DNA of 64,000 nt, taken from the NCBI RefSeq assembly GCF_000699445.3, contig NC_067196.1, forward strand, positions 91,297,364 through 91,361,363. The letters run 5' to 3'. The notes beneath the pieces were generated by a model. That model saw only the letters and a list, made by a program, of their open reading frames with translations. It searched no databases and was not told where the DNA came from. Positions 12,545 through 24,104 of the stretch are shown here, piece by piece; within the stretch, counting starts at the first letter, position 1; each line of letters opens with the position of its first letter. This DNA is from Schistosoma haematobium (lineage: Eukaryota; Platyhelminthes; Trematoda; Strigeidida; Schistosomatidae). The position numbers and the translations under genes were made by a program.

Positions 12545-12820
12545 TATGGTTGTTGGGGGTAGTCAGCAGAAAACCCTGGACCCGGGTTTCGTACTGCTTG
12601 GCACTTGTCAGCAAGGTGTACCTGTAATCTTGAGGGAACTAGTGCTCCATAACTACCTCCAACCACCATCTAATCTCAACATAATGCACGCAACGTCAAG
12701 TCACCTAGACTAGTGGCTACATTGCCACTTGGTCGATAGAATTTGATCTGCACTTAAAATGACTTGATACACATGACATTGATCACCACCCAGTGATCAG
12801 TCAATTTTGATACTATTACT
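12545..12820 (-). repeat. S3 element
   Basis: Antisense hammerhead at about 12570-12617 with core CTGACAA (the essential G is changed), stem II GTGC/GTAC and stem III CCGG. The tail matches 59.3-59.5 kb (CACCTAGACTAGTGGCTAC, CCAGTGATCAGTCAA). Confidence 0.7.
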
Positions 12821-13054
12821 ATTATCATGGCAGTGGTCGTACTAGAAATCAAACTTATAGCTGTTATTCTTCGTCGTGAATGCTTAATCCTTAAACTATA
12901 GAATTGGTATTTAGCTAGTTCATAATACTCTATGGTAATAGTTCAATGACATATTTCTTTTTTTCAATTTGATATAAATATATTCAATACTTTTTTCAAT
13001 TATCCGTAAGACTTTGGTGTGTGCTACTTATATTGACATAAGTAGTAGATGATG

Positions 13055-13290
13055 TTAGTCGTGAACAAAAGGTTTGGCGGCAGAGAGACAAGAAGATCGA
13101 ACAGTAAAGAATAAAAACAGAATGCAATTTGTATGAAAATGCAAGAACAATGAAGTCTGAGTCATTCTGAGACAATCGGTGGACATTTTGCAAATTAAGC
13201 ATTTACTTTATGATTGTTAGATTTTATTAACAAGTCCTGTAGTTTTGTGTTAAATACATTAGATTGTTCCCACCCCTGTTCTGCTCACTA
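13055..13290. repeat. Dispersed repeat Y
   Basis: Shares GAACAATGAAGTCTGAG, ATTTTGCAAATTAAGCATTT and GTTTAATTAC-like blocks with 26935-27250. Class unknown. Confidence 0.5.
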
Positions 13291-13324
13291 CAAGACAATT
13301 TGTGGAGATTCTAGTCATTTCACA

Positions 13325-13575
13325 GATCGATTTAAGCCATATCATCATTAGAAACCTAGAAGCACTAGATAGCCATCAAACATTAACACTCTTGAATATC
13401 GACTTAATAGTCTAGAGATTAAGTGTTCTCTTATATGATCACAGTATCTAAGTTCGAGTCTTGTACACAGAATCATTAATATACATTGTAGAGAAATTTC
13501 ATACTAAAATGAAATGACCATCTAATGCTTTCAAATATTTAAGAATGGTCTAATATAAATTAATTTTGTGAATTC
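13325..13575. repeat. Degenerate S2 element
   Basis: The left inverted end, AGTCTAGAGATTAAGTGTT, GTTCGAGTC and AATGAAATGACCATCTAATG survive. Core lost. Confidence 0.6.
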
Positions 13576-13845
13576 AACTCTTTATCTTTTGCCTAGTAAC
13601 TAAATATTCATTAAATTTTTGTATAATCTCTAATGTTAAGGATACAATTTCAAGAAACAAAATCTATTAAAAACAAAACGTGAATTTTTTTCCCTTAAAT
13701 TCTACTTCGTTTCATCTCAGAAATCAATAAATCAATTTTATATTTTATCGAATTTTACTTCTTTTTTTTCTTCTTTTTCCTCAAATTATCCAACAAGATA
13801 GAAGTAGGTTTTTTTCATTATTAAGAATATTTTTATTACTTAAGC

Positions 13846-14450
13846 CTGTTAGCAACAATGGAGAACAGGTTATAGACCAGGATTCTACAAATCACTCTGT
13901 ACTCGGCCCTCATTTGCAGTTCTATTCAATTTCTGTTCATTCTTCTTATGTCTGTCTCTATTTCTCGAAGTAATTTCTTCTTTGGTCTTTCTCTTCACCT
14001 CCTTTCGCCTTCGAGATTATGAGTAAGGGCTTGACTTGTGATACAGTTGGGTGCTTTTCTCAATGTGTGTCCTATCCACTTCCAGCACATCTCTCTGATT
14101 TCTTCCTCCACTAAAATCTGGTTTGTTCTCTCCCATGGTGAGTTGTTACTGATATTGTTTGACCAATGAATGTGAAGTATTTTGTGTAGACAACTGTTAA
14201 TAAACACCTTTATCTTCTGAATGATGGCTTTCGTAGTTTTGCAAATTTCCACCTCGTTCAGTAGAACTGTCTTGACATTTGCACTGAAGATTCTGACATT
14301 GGTTCTGGCTTGTGAACAGTTGTTTTGAGTTCCAGATTTTCTTCAGTTGTAAATATGCTGCTCTTGCTTTATTGATTAGCGCCTTCACATCTCCATCACA
14401 TCCACTGTGTTCATCAATGATACTGCCCAGATATGTAAACGTTTTTATAC
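13846..14450 (-). mobile_element. RTE 3' fragment
   Basis: 5'-truncated. It reads [10 protein letters not shown] and [10 protein letters not shown] in one frame and [18 protein letters not shown] and [10 protein letters not shown] in the next, the shared +1 offset. Tail reduced to ATTACTTAAG. Confidence 0.85.
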
Positions 14451-14480
14451 TAATCAATGATTGTGGTTTACCTAATACTC

Positions 14481-14549
<69 letters not shown>

Positions 14550-14550
14550 A
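14481..14550. repeat. ATA/AGA microsatellite
   Basis: A run of AAT-type triplets passing into AAG triplets. A GTAT/CA-rich patch follows at about 14646-14690. Confidence 0.9.
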
Positions 14551-14904
14551 ACATAAATGACTTGAATTATTTCAACTGGACCCAATGAAATGTTTCAAAT
14601 AAGGTGAACTATATCTAGTGCCAATTTTTTCAGAATGGTTCTTCACACACACACAATGACATGATATATGTATGTATGTATGTATGTTTTGTGGATACAA
14701 GGGATCAAGGTGTTTATGTAATTATTTCTTTAAAGGTAATGAGTAAAGCATTAGTGTAATGAGTAAAATAATTAATATATGGAATAAAGAATATTCTTTT
14801 CAATCAATTCTCTTCAGGTTCTACAATTCAATATATCCACATTAATAGTCTGATAAATGGTCAGGTTAAGGGTAAAGTAAATCGTTTAAAGTTATAGCAT
14901 ATAG

Positions 14905-15917
14905 ATTGTAGGATTGTTAAACAAAATAGAATAATGTCAATAGTTGAGATCATGAGACACCATAGAAAAGCTGGAAGCACTTGACGGCCATTTCGTCCAA
15001 TTATGGGACTTCTCAGAACAAAATTGTCAATGTTAATATAACTCAGCTTATATGTTCAGTAAAATTGTTAAGATCCATGATCTGAGTAAATATGGATCAG
15101 ATAGGATGAGAGAAATATTAGTGCAATTACAATTCGATCAAATAATTAGTGGAAAATGATTAGTAAGACATAATGAAGTGGGATGAGTACGAAGTGAATG
15201 AATCATGTATTCGGAGGATTAATAATAATGTTTAACCATCGATAATAATAACATTACAAAGATTTGTGAATAAAGATAACATGGACAACTACATTGGACT
15301 ACGAAAGGTCGTAAGTACAATAGTCAAGTTAGGTTATTCAACGGCTAACATTACTATTGGTTATTCGGCCTTGAAGTTGGCCAAGGGAGGAGAAGCGGTT
15401 CAAAATATTTCTTCTGTACGTATAGCTCCAGTTTCTTCATCCGACTGGTTACTACTTCTGCCGTTTGAAGGACTTTAAGTTTGACAAGATTTGACAAAAA
15501 CTTATTGACCCTATAAATAATTGAAAAGGGTTGGTTTATACTGGCACTATGACCAGTTTGCACTAAATGGGACAATATTGAGCTGTTCACTTTCTTCACC
15601 AAACCTTTGCTTAGCCACGCTTATTAATTTTTCACATAATATAATCTTCCATAAAATATTTGATCGAATTGTAATTGCACTATTATTTCTCTCATCCTAT
15701 CTGATCCATATTTACTCAGATCATAGATCTTAACAATTTCACTTCACATATATACAGATTCAAGTGAACATTCCATTTAAGTCATATCAACATGAACAAT
15801 TTTATTCTGAAGAGTCCTAAAATAGGACAAAACGGCCATTTAGTGCTTCCATGCTTTCAATGGTAGTCTAACTTCAACTATTGACATTATTCTATTTTGT
15901 TTAACAATCCTACAGTT
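14905..15917. repeat. 1-kb inverted repeat enclosing a Penelope piece
   Basis: Left arm about 14905-15160 and right arm about 15650-15917 are reverse complements over roughly 260 bp. Outer ends are TGTAGGATTGTTAAACAAAA and its complement. Each arm includes an S2 hammerhead remnant (14985-15010 on -, 15800-15850 on +) and the block GATCAGATAGGATGAGAGAA. The loop holds the endonuclease fragment at 15354-15602. Confidence 0.85.
15354..15602 (-). pseudogene. Penelope-like endonuclease C-terminal fragment
   Basis: 82 codons matching the end of the 6673-7083 protein: ILSHLVQTGHSASI corresponds to ARHLLDTGHKADI, and LYVQKKYFEPLLLPWP to the terminal LPW region. The GIY-YIG motif itself is missing. 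It sits in the loop of the inverted repeat at 14905-15917. Confidence 0.6.
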
Positions 15918-16267
15918 CACATGCTTAAACTTAAAACGATGCGCTTTGCTTTAAACTTGACCAATTTTCGGATCATTAAATTTGATATGTTGAATTGTAG
16001 AACTTGAAGAGAATTAATCGAAAAGAATAATCTCCACTTATAGATTAATCTTTTGAAGATAATAGAGGATCTTTAAACGAATAAACTAATTACTTTCCTT
16101 CATACTAAAAACAATCTGAAGTATTAGAGAATATTTTCAGTTCAGGATGTTGATGTTGGAGATGTTGTATTCTCTGAGAGTGTAACATCCCCCCCTAAAA
16201 GTAACTTCTGAATACTGGTAATCAAAATATGTATAATCTGTTAAGAATACACTTACAAGTAAAAAAG

Positions 16268-16765
16268 CTTTTAGTGACCCAGAATCTGATTCCAACTAGA
16301 TCATATGTTGATCATTATTGAATGATTGCTATCGAAATATACAATATCGTTAATCCTCTACTTCACTCAGGTTGGTGAATGACGGAATTAAATAAGACAA
16401 ATACGAGAATGGATTTTTGAATACATATATTTTGTCTTCTCATTGATCTGGACAGGAAATGAAAGGGATAAAGCGAATAGAAGAGAGCGAAGCGAAACGA
16501 TACACAATGAGGGAATGTGTGCTAACTAACTCCATTTAATCAAGCGTTAATCGATAATCATAGTCACACAAAATAAGTTGTAGACATGTGATGAATAGGA
16601 TACAATGTATACACATATATACGCTCATATAAAAAGTCAGTGAATAATTAATAAGGTCAAAACATGACTCAAGACGAATGGATAAATTGGCCTGTCCAGA
16701 AATTAGAATAAGTTATATGGGGTTAACATAGCAACCGACATTACAAGCTATACACTATAATAAAA
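16268..16765. repeat. Dispersed repeat Z, copy 1
   Basis: About 490 bp matching 49015-49490 (TTTAATCAAGCGTTAATC, AGACATGTGATGAATAGGA, GGTCAAAACATGACTCAAG, TTGGCCTGTCCAGAAA). No coding content; a solo LTR is possible but unproven. Confidence 0.6.
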
Positions 16766-16904
16766 TGATAATTTACGATCGTTCATAGTATCACAAACAT
16801 TACATCTACATTGTTATAAAGATTTAACTAAACGAAGTTCCCCTCAAGATATTTTTTAAAAATATTTTCACAAGAAAGTGGGCAATTTGATTGTTCTAAC
16901 CGTA

Positions 16905-17045
16905 ATAATACTCTGGTTAGTGTTTTTGTTTTACCAAAGTTGTTTTATACAGGATGAGGTTGTTGACTCCATGCCTCACCCTCCTCCTGTGTATGGACTT
17001 GCGAGCAGCAGTAACACTAGAAGAGCTACAGGCTGAGTTAATAAT
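16905..17045 (-). mobile_element. RTE 5' UTR fragment
   Basis: Matches only the first roughly 140 bases of the RTE (CTGGTTAGTG, CCATGCCTCACCCTCCTCCT, GAGCTACAGGCTGAGTT). All coding sequence is missing. Confidence 0.7.
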
Positions 17046-17275
17046 ACTCTGACTTTGAGAAATGAGCACTATATCAATCAAACAAGCAAGTTTCATGAGG
17101 TTGAAAGGATTTAAATTTCTCATCTTCACTCACCCTTCCATTGAAAACTCAGATGAATGTAACACATCAATTTACATTTTGTTTGAATTTTCTGATGAAG
17201 CATAAACTTTCAGTTCTAAATATTGATGATCTGGGTTACAGAAAATGTTCTGTTGTTCACCATTTTAAGCTACTG

Positions 17276-17565
17276 TGGCGAGACTATACATTATAGACGA
17301 ACTAATCACGTATAATATAACAGGTCTCAAATTTTGCCGCGAAATTCACTCATCCATTTGGATAAATAAAGTTTTAGCATTATAGGTGAAGTCAGTTCAT
17401 GATGAAAACCCGAAATCTAATTCCTAAGCTTAATCATCAACTGTCAATCATAGTTCTAATTCCTTACACAGGTTTATAACCCTCATTTGGTCTTGGTTAT
17501 TAAGTGGACACTCTCAAAGTTAGTCTAGCGTCGCTCAAAGGTCGTTCATAAATTATAGTCTCACC
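17276..17565. repeat. TIR element M, copy 1
   Basis: About 290 bp with terminal inverted repeats TGGCGAGACTATACATTATA and TTCATAAATTATAGTCTCACCG. It is flanked by CTACTG and CTATTG (6 bp, one mismatch). No coding capacity. An inverted copy is at 55008-55298. Looks like a miniature inverted-repeat element. Confidence 0.72.
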
Positions 17566-17734
17566 GCTATTGTTTCAAAAAAGGGCTATTTGAAACACCT
17601 TTGAATTTTTGGATGGTATAGGCATTTTTAGATGCTGAATACAGATTCTGTTCTTATTCCTAAATAGTTTATTTTCATAGAATAAATGGTTTGATCTTCA
17701 CTCGGTATTATTTGGCTTGTATCTTCCCATTGAG

Positions 17735-18150
17735 GCTTAAGACTGCAATTGATCAGTCTGTTATCGGCATATGTGCATACTGTGCATATGCCTCGATATT
17801 GCCTTAATTCACAAGCTTTTTGTAAACAATGATGGATAGTGACTAGCAGTGATTTCCAGGACGCGCATTTCGTCCTATTTGGGACTCGTCAGTTGGATAT
17901 ACCTGCATCTCAGAGTTGATGTTCTTTCTGGTGAATTGAAATTTACCCCATTGCACAAGCAACTGGCTGTCAGGACTCAGTAGCTATGTGGATAACGCGA
18001 TGGCGTTTGAAGCGAATGGTACTGGGTTCGAGTCCCAGAGTGAATGTCAACTATGAGATGCAGGTACATCCAGGTGACGAGTCCCAAATAAGACGAAACA
18101 CGCGTCCTGGATTCCACTGCTAGCCACTAGCATTGCTTACAAATGATTTT
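17735..18150. repeat. S1 (Sm-alpha-like) composite just upstream of exon A
   Basis: A - strand hammerhead at about 17848-17895 (CTGACGA and GAAA intact, stem I weakened) is followed by a tRNA-like head on + (B box GGTTCGAGTCCC at 18024-18035). A + strand hammerhead at about 18069-18115 has core GTGACGA, one base off. The tail ends about 35 bp before the exon A acceptor. Confidence 0.8.
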
Positions 18151-18183
18151 ATCATTTTAATTGACTTCTTCTTTTCTTTGCAG

Positions 18184-18269
18184 GAGATCGGCATTCATAA
18201 TTTCATCAAATAGTGAATGAGAAACTACAATCAATATTACTTACTTACATTGATAAATTTCAAATATTA
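18184..18269 (+). other. 5' untranslated part of Shaw exon A
   Basis: A pyrimidine-rich tract ending in TTTGCAG at 18183 makes a good acceptor. The 86 bases after it precede the first in-frame ATG, and an in-frame TAA lies at 18198-18200. The exon therefore begins in untranslated sequence, and the gene must have at least one further 5' exon that I could not identify. Confidence 0.6.
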
Positions 18270-18548
18270 ATGGATTCTGAAAATCGTGTCATTTTAAATG
18301 TTGGCGGTATAAGACATGAAACATACAAAGCCACATTGAAGAAGATACCTGCTACACGGTTATCAAAATTAACTGAAGCAGTAGCAAATTATGATCCAAT
18401 ATTAAATGAATATTTTTTTGATCGTCATCCAGGTGTTTTCAATCAAATATTGAATTATTATCGTACCGGTAAATTACATTATCCTACAGATGTATGCGGA
18501 CCATTATTTGAAGAAGAACTTGAGTTTTGGGGTCTTGATGCTAATCAA
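18270..18548 (+). CDS. Shaw: Shaw-type Kv channel, coding exon A (T1 domain)
   Basis: First coding exon of a Shaw/Kv3-type voltage-gated potassium channel of the plasma membrane, 93 codons. It holds the cytoplasmic T1 tetramerisation domain: [14 protein letters not shown] near residue 10, [19 protein letters not shown] in the middle, and His70 and Cys76 of the zinc motif H-x5-C-x20-CC, whose last two cysteines are in the next exon. I chose the ATG at 18270 because it starts MDSENRV, the start I recall for Shaw proteins; the open frame runs 5' only to a GTG at 18213 and a stop at 18198. The donor GTAAGT begins at 18549, phase 0. Zn-type T1 domains (Kv2-Kv4) assemble only with their own subfamily. 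An S1-family hammerhead repeat ends about 35 bp before the exon. Family assignment is very secure; the exact start is likely. Confidence 0.95.
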
Positions 18549-18611
18549 GTAAGTAGATTTGATTTTGAATGTTAAAGAAGATATCAGTATAAAATTTAAA
18601 TGTTTTTTTAT

Positions 18612-18800
18612 TACTTAACCATCAGAAACCTGAAAGTAATAGAGTGCCGTTTTATTCTAATATAGGAGTCGAATTCAGCACCTTTGATCTCGTAAGCAAA
18701 TGCTTAATCTCTAGATCCTATCCAATGATGTTAATGTCTAACTTCAATCAATCCATGAGAGTGCACGAACAACTTTCATTGTCTTCAGTGGGTATAACTG
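18612..18800 (-). repeat. Degenerate S2 element after exon A
   Basis: CCGTTTTATTCTAATATAGG, GCTTAATCTCTAGATCCTA and the GTTAATGTCTAACTTCAATC end. Starts about 65 bp after the exon A donor. Confidence 0.6.
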
Positions 18801-19084
18801 AATAGTGAGACTAGTATAACTTTTAACAAAAATATATATAAGAAATCACTGTTATCAGTGACTAAACATTGAGGATCTTTGACGGTCATTTTGAAGGATC
18901 GGAAACAAAACAAAAAGGATTACTAAACTTTTATTCAGAGTTTTTATAATCAAAAAGTGGCTTCTATTACATAATGATCAGTTCAAAATATGGAATCATT
19001 GTATAATGATTTCTTATCCATTTCGAATTAATTGTCACTATCTATCGACGATTAAATATTCAGTATTATCTACAAAACCATCAA

Positions 19085-19350
19085 ATTCAATGTGTGTCCT
19101 ATCCCCGTCCAACGCTTCTTCCTGATATCTTCCTCCACTGAAATCTGCTTTGTTCTCTCCCATAGTAGGTTGTTGCTGATAGTGTTTGACAAATCGATGT
19201 GAAGTATTTTGTGTAGACAACTGTTAATAAACACTTGTATCTTCTGAATGATGGATTTCGTGGCTCTATAAGTTTCCACCCCATACAATAGAACTGTCTT
19301 GATATTTGTATTGAGAATTCCGACCTTGTTGTTGGTTCTTCTATAATATA
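19085..19350 (-). mobile_element. RTE internal fragment
   Basis: Covers the C-terminal module from WIGHTL back to [12 protein letters not shown], and lacks the 3' end. The frame is open across about 100 codons. Confidence 0.8.
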
Positions 19351-19860
19351 CTTTACAGTAATGTTTTAACATTATCTAATATCTAGAAAACAATTGAACT
19401 TCAAAGTCACCTTCTATATATATTAGTTTTCTTTAGAAGTCACATTATAAACTATTCATTGTCTATCTTCTATGTAGTCCAGTATTTAATCTTTCTATTT
19501 CAGTCTTGTAATTATTTATTTATGATTATGATTTCTATATTGTGTGTTTATATAATTTCTATGACAATATCTTTTATCTTAAAATATAAATCTACCGATC
19601 AATTTATCACATTTTTTTTGGAGAGGAGGGGGTTGAGGGGAGGGGATGGCATGTTCTTTAGTTTAGTAACCAATATACCTCTACAGTATTCTAATCTATC
19701 GACTATGTACATCTCATAGAAATAGATACATGGATGCACAAATAAATAGACACACACACACTGTTAATCAGAAAAGTGACAATTGAAGGAAATGTGATGA
19801 AACTCAAGTAAAAAAAAATGTTTTTAATCGAGGGAAACTAAACAATTTATAACAGAACAA
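19351..19860. other. Non-coding, AT-rich
   Basis: A G-rich patch (about 19620-19647) and a short CA run (about 19750-19761). No gene seen. Confidence 0.5.
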
Positions 19861-20156
19861 TTTAATAGTTGAGATCATGTGTCAGTTGAAGCTAGACCAC
19901 CATGGGAAACTTGGAAGCATAAGACGGCCGTTTTGTCCTATTGTGGAACTTCTCAGCAATGCCTATACACGATTCTGCCTCGCGAGATTCAAACACAGGA
20001 CCTATCAGTCTCGCATGCGAACGCTTAACCTCTAGACTACTGAGCTGGCATCCAACGGTGTTAATGTGTTAACTTCAAACAATCCACGAAATTGAGCGAC
20101 ACATCCACCATTTTCATCAGTGAGTTGCTATCTCACAACAGACTCGGTTGAACTCC

Positions 20157-20683
20157 CAATTCATTGATCACTGGGTAGCGATCAATGTCATGCGTGTCTA
20201 GTCCTTATTAGTGCAGATCGAATGCTATCGATCATGTTGCAATGTGGCCACCAGTCTAGGTGACTCGACACTGCGGGCACTATGTATTGAGATTAGATGG
20301 TGTTTGGAGGTAGTTGATAGGAAACTATGGACACGAGTTTCGTGCTACTTGGCACTCGTCAGCAAGGTGTACATGTAATCTCGACGGAACTGGTGCTCCC
20401 TGGCGGATTCGATCTCGTGTCACCCAGCTTTACAGTCAAAGAATTTACAACTGAGTTATCCGAGCCGCGACCGACCTCCTGTAGGACTGAGATGTAATCA
20501 CAATTGACTGATCACTGAGTGGCGATCGATGTCATGCGTGTCTAGTCCTTATTAGTGCAGATCGAATCCGTCAGGGAGCACCAGTTCCCTCGAGATTACA
20601 GGTACAACTTGCTGACGAGTGCCAAGTAGCACGAAACCCGGGTCCAGGGTTTCATGTCGACTACCTCTAACCACCATCTAACA
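20157..20683. mobile_element. S3 hammerhead/tRNA-like element inserted in S2
   Basis: 527 bp flanked by an 11-bp target duplication. It contains a - strand hammerhead (about 20328-20376), a - strand tRNA-like segment (GCTCAGTTGTAAAT type, GATCGAATCC), then a + strand half with a second hammerhead at 20603-20650. The block GTCATGCGTGTCTAGTCCTT occurs twice, so the two halves partly repeat each other. Confidence 0.85.
20603..20650 (+). ncRNA. Minimal type I hammerhead, S3 type
   Basis: Core CTGACGA (20612-20618) and GAAA (20633-20636) are intact. Stem II GTGC/GCAC is perfect. Stem III is the palindromic CCGG, and cleavage is expected after GTC at 20644. Stem I CAACTTG with CAGGGT has one mismatch. 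Activity is inferred from the motif. Confidence 0.65.
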
Positions 20684-20890
20684 GGTTGAACTCCATTAGT
20701 CTCTGCTCCTCACTAGAACTACAGGAAATACTTCTTGAAGCCAGTCGCTAGTGAGCATATGTTGATTAATATCAAAAGGAGGAGTCACACAATAGAACGA
20801 AACGGCCATCCAGTGCTTCCAGCTTTTCCATGGTGGTCTAGCTTCAATTGACTCATGATCTCAACTATTGAGATTACTACAGTCTCCAGA

Positions 20891-21499
20891 AAACTTTAAA
20901 ACAATAATTGTTGTCGGTTACAAGACTAAGATTTTTTGCTGTTTTTCAACTGGTTAATATTTCATTAAGGTAAAAATTAACTAAAGAATGGTATGAAAAG
21001 CTAAAATTGGATAGATAAAGAAATCACAAATCTATCGATATTATGCAATAGGGCACACAATTGTTGGAGTGGGGTTATGATCACCGTATGACAATCTTCC
21101 GTGGTCTCATTGTATGTTGGGATATTCATGGGCCAATACCATAGAGTTAGTTGTTATGACCGGTGAGGTGTACCATATCTGACCTATAAATATGTCAGAT
21201 ATGGCTTGTATCAAATATACTTGTTGGATGGAAGCTGATTTATAGATTGCTTGAGCCTGTGTTTATCCTGCGATTGAAAAGCAATCCGGTCCCTCCTAGT
21301 CGTTTTGCAAGACATCAACTGAGCATAACAGAAGGATCAATCTCAGTTCCTATGAAACTCAACTGCATGCTAATGAGTAAATCATAGTTATCTTGAACTC
21401 GGAGAGTTTCTCTATCTCTAATGAGAGATTGGAAGTAGACAAATACCTTGCAAATGTTCATTCGAGCGCTTGTACTTGACTTTAATGGCATCTATTAGA
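20891..21499. other. Unclassified non-coding stretch
   Basis: Less AT-rich than its surroundings. TGTTATGACCGGTGAGG with a nearby TATAAATA at about 21190 could be part of an LTR, but no partner or ORF was found. Confidence 0.35.
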
Positions 21500-21858
21500 G
21501 CCGGTTGTTGTGATACGCAGGATACCCAATGTCCATCGAATGGATACCATCAGCAACAGCCTTCTGTGGGAGAGGAGAAACCAGCTTCCAGCTGAAAAGG
21601 AAATTAGAAAAAGACGTTGGTATTGGATAAGAGGTACATTACGGAAATCAACAAACTGCATCACAAGGCAAATGCTAACATGTGATCCTGAAGGAAAGCG
21701 GAAAAGTGGAAGACCGAAGAACACAGTACGTTGGGAATTGGAAGCAGACATCGAATGGATCAGTGGTAACTGGAAAGGATTGTCCAGGACAGAGTTGAAT
21801 GGAGAGTGCTGGTGGTTGGCCCATGCTATTCCATGAGGAATAACGGGCATAAGTAAGT
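21500..21858 (+). mobile_element. RTE 3' fragment, sense orientation
   Basis: 5'-truncated. Codes [39 protein letters not shown] and GRPKNTV, then GGGCATAAGTAAG. Confidence 0.85.
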
Positions 21859-22204
21859 TGTGGTACTTCAAACAGAGGTTCTCATGAGCAGTGGTTTAAG
21901 AACAACGCACCCATAGGAGATAAACAAGCAAGTGAATAGTGATTTTAAATAAACGGATCGAGTTGTTCATGGGTACTTTAAGGCTTACAGTTCATAATTT
22001 CACTCCTGTTATGTTACGAAACCATCCACTGGGTATACTCCATTTGGTACTGAAGATACTGAATCTGTATAGGTTAATCTACCTGAAACCTTTTACTTTA
22101 CACCTTATAACTCGCTAACAGAGTCAATAAACAAAATATACGATTTAAACTATTGACTAATTATAATATTTTAAATAATAGCGTGATTTAACTTATTCTG
22201 TATT

Positions 22205-22960
22205 TACTTCCTTACGCCTATTACCAATAATAGAATATAGGCCGCCGACCAACATTCTACAACTCACTCTGTACTCGGCCTTCCTTTACAGTTCTATTCA
22301 ATTTTTGTTCCTTCTTCTCATGTCTTTCTCCATTTATCGAAATAATGTCTTCTTTGGTCTTTCTCTTCTCCTTTCACCTTCGAGATTATAAGTAAGGCCT
22401 TAAATTGTGACGTAGTTGGGTGCTTTCCTCAATTTGTATTCTATCCACATCCAGCACATCTTCCTGAATTTTTACTCCACTGAAATCTGCTATCTTCTCT
22501 CCCATAGTAGGTTGTTGCTGAGAGTGTCTGACCAATGGATGTGAAGTATTTTGTGTTGACAACTGTTAACAAACACTTGTATCTTGTGGATGATGGTTGT
22601 GGTAGTTCTCCAAGTTTCTAAACCATACAATAGAACTGTCTTCACATTTGTATTGAAAATTCTGACATTGGTGTTGGTTTGTGGATAGTTGTTTTGAGTT
22701 CCATTTGTTGTTGAATGGTAGATATGCTGTTTTTGCTTTGTCGATCCACGCTTTCATATCTGCATCAGATGTGCCGTATTCATCAATGATGCTGCCTATA
22801 TATGTGAAGATTTTTACATCCTCGAAAGCTTGTCCATCAAGTGTGATTTGATTGGTGCATGTTGTGTTGAAATGGAAGTTATTACTTTTCCGTTCGTTTA
22901 TGTTGATACCTCTTACTGTTGAGACTGCTGTTACACTAGTCATCTCCTAAATTTGTTATT
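22205..22960 (-). mobile_element. RTE 3' fragment, near-twin of 36045-36763
   Basis: 5'-truncated near the junction of the RT and C-terminal regions. It is almost identical to the 36.0-kb piece across about 620 bp although both are well diverged from copies 1 and 2. Shared +1 offset present. Confidence 0.88.
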
Positions 22961-23488
22961 GCGTGTACATTATTTTCAAATCAGTAGACAACATATGAGC
23001 ATAGATTTAAAATCTGTAAACAATTTTCCCATAGGAAGTAAACAATAATTATCCAAATGAGATAAACAATCATAGTCAAGTTAACACAGTAGATCTAATA
23101 AACACCGGATAACTTGAATAACATCAACAATATTGACATCAAGTAGTTACTGTTATAAAAACACAATACATAGATATGTAGCTCTATATATATATATATA
23201 TAGAATTATAATAAATATCAATGATGGTGACTTCTTTATTATTATGATACTATATGATTAGGTGAGATATACACTGATTAATCACAATGCATTGAAACAG
23301 AGTCAATATGAGTCCATTTTCAACCTTAAATATTGGACAATAGTTAAATAAATGATATCACTATAATGATAAACAAAAAAAGTTATCCAGATTTTTTTTG
23401 TATTTTAAAATCTACAATAACAATGAAACAAAAGATCCTACAATTCATTGAATGTTCAAAGACATACTATATAACTATATATGTATAA
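22961..23488. other. AT-rich non-coding
   Basis: Short TA run at about 23187-23202. No gene seen. Confidence 0.5.
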
Positions 23489-23690
23489 GCCAAGATGGAT
23501 GTTGGTTAGTAGTAGAATATAGGACGCACGTTTTATCAGCTGGATGTACCTGCATCCCAGAGAGATAATGTTCACCTCGGGACTTGAACCCAGCACTGTC
23601 CCCTTTAAACGCCATCACATTTTTTTCACTTAAATACTGAGTACAGATAGCTACTAGCTTGTGTAGTGAGGTGAAGTTTTAATTCATTTT
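23489..23690 (-). repeat. S1 (Sm-alpha-like) element, hammerhead deleted
   Basis: Tail GATGGATGTTGGTTAGTAGT and tRNA-like B box (GGACTTGAACCC) are kept. Stem II and most of the core are lost between CGTTTTATC and AGCTGG. Confidence 0.7.
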
Positions 23691-23701
23691 TTTTTCATTG
23701 T

Positions 23702-23938
23702 TTACTTGAATCTTCTCATTGATATGGTATGCCCAGTATCAATTAAATACCAAGCTCCTGAACTATCTAGAGGTATTTTGCTTCTTAATCTCAAGTTCTT
23801 AGGAACATGCTCGGAAATATGAACATGCACTCTTCTCTCTGTCCTTCCAATATACATATACTTTAGCATGTATCTGTAAATTGGTAAATGCAAAGTCACC
23901 TTAACTGTAAACCATTGCTTATACATCCAAAAATGCAT
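23702..23938 (-). pseudogene. Penelope-like GIY-YIG fragment
   Basis: 78 codons with MYIGRTERRVHVHISEHVPK and LIDTGH, matching the 6673-7083 protein. The upstream coding part of this frame is unrelated or decayed. Confidence 0.65.
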
Positions 23939-24048
23939 AGGATTTACACTAGATTAAGCTGATTAATCAATTTCCTAATAATGTTAGATCTGCTTTGTTG
24001 ACGAGTTCAGATTAACATAACTTAAGATTAGAACTACTCACCTATCCA

Positions 24049-24052
<4 letters not shown>

Positions 24053-24084
<32 letters not shown>
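24053..24084. repeat. ATT microsatellite
   Basis: About ten ATT triplets. Confidence 0.9.
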
Positions 24085-24104
24085 CAGTTATTACCTATTT
24101 CACA

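Larger units (their letters stand above)
19861..20890. repeat. S2 element interrupted by an S3 element
   Basis: S2 left half on - (19861-20156) and right half on + (20695-20890) are split by a complete S3 composite. The S2 site GGTTGAACTCC is duplicated at 20146-20156 and 20684-20694. S2 ends are inverted (GATCATGTGTCAGTTGAAGC and GCTTCAATTGACTCATGATC). Confidence 0.88.

Noticed and set aside
18213..18269. Upstream start (GTG, MNEKLQ...) for the channel
   Set aside because: Not an ATG and the 19 residues do not look like a Shaw N-terminus; the first in-frame ATG at 18270 gives MDSENRV.
21150..21300. LTR retrotransposon terminus (TGTTATGACC, TATAAATA)
   Set aside because: No second copy, no TG..CA pair and no gag-pol sequence in the window; kept only as a note.
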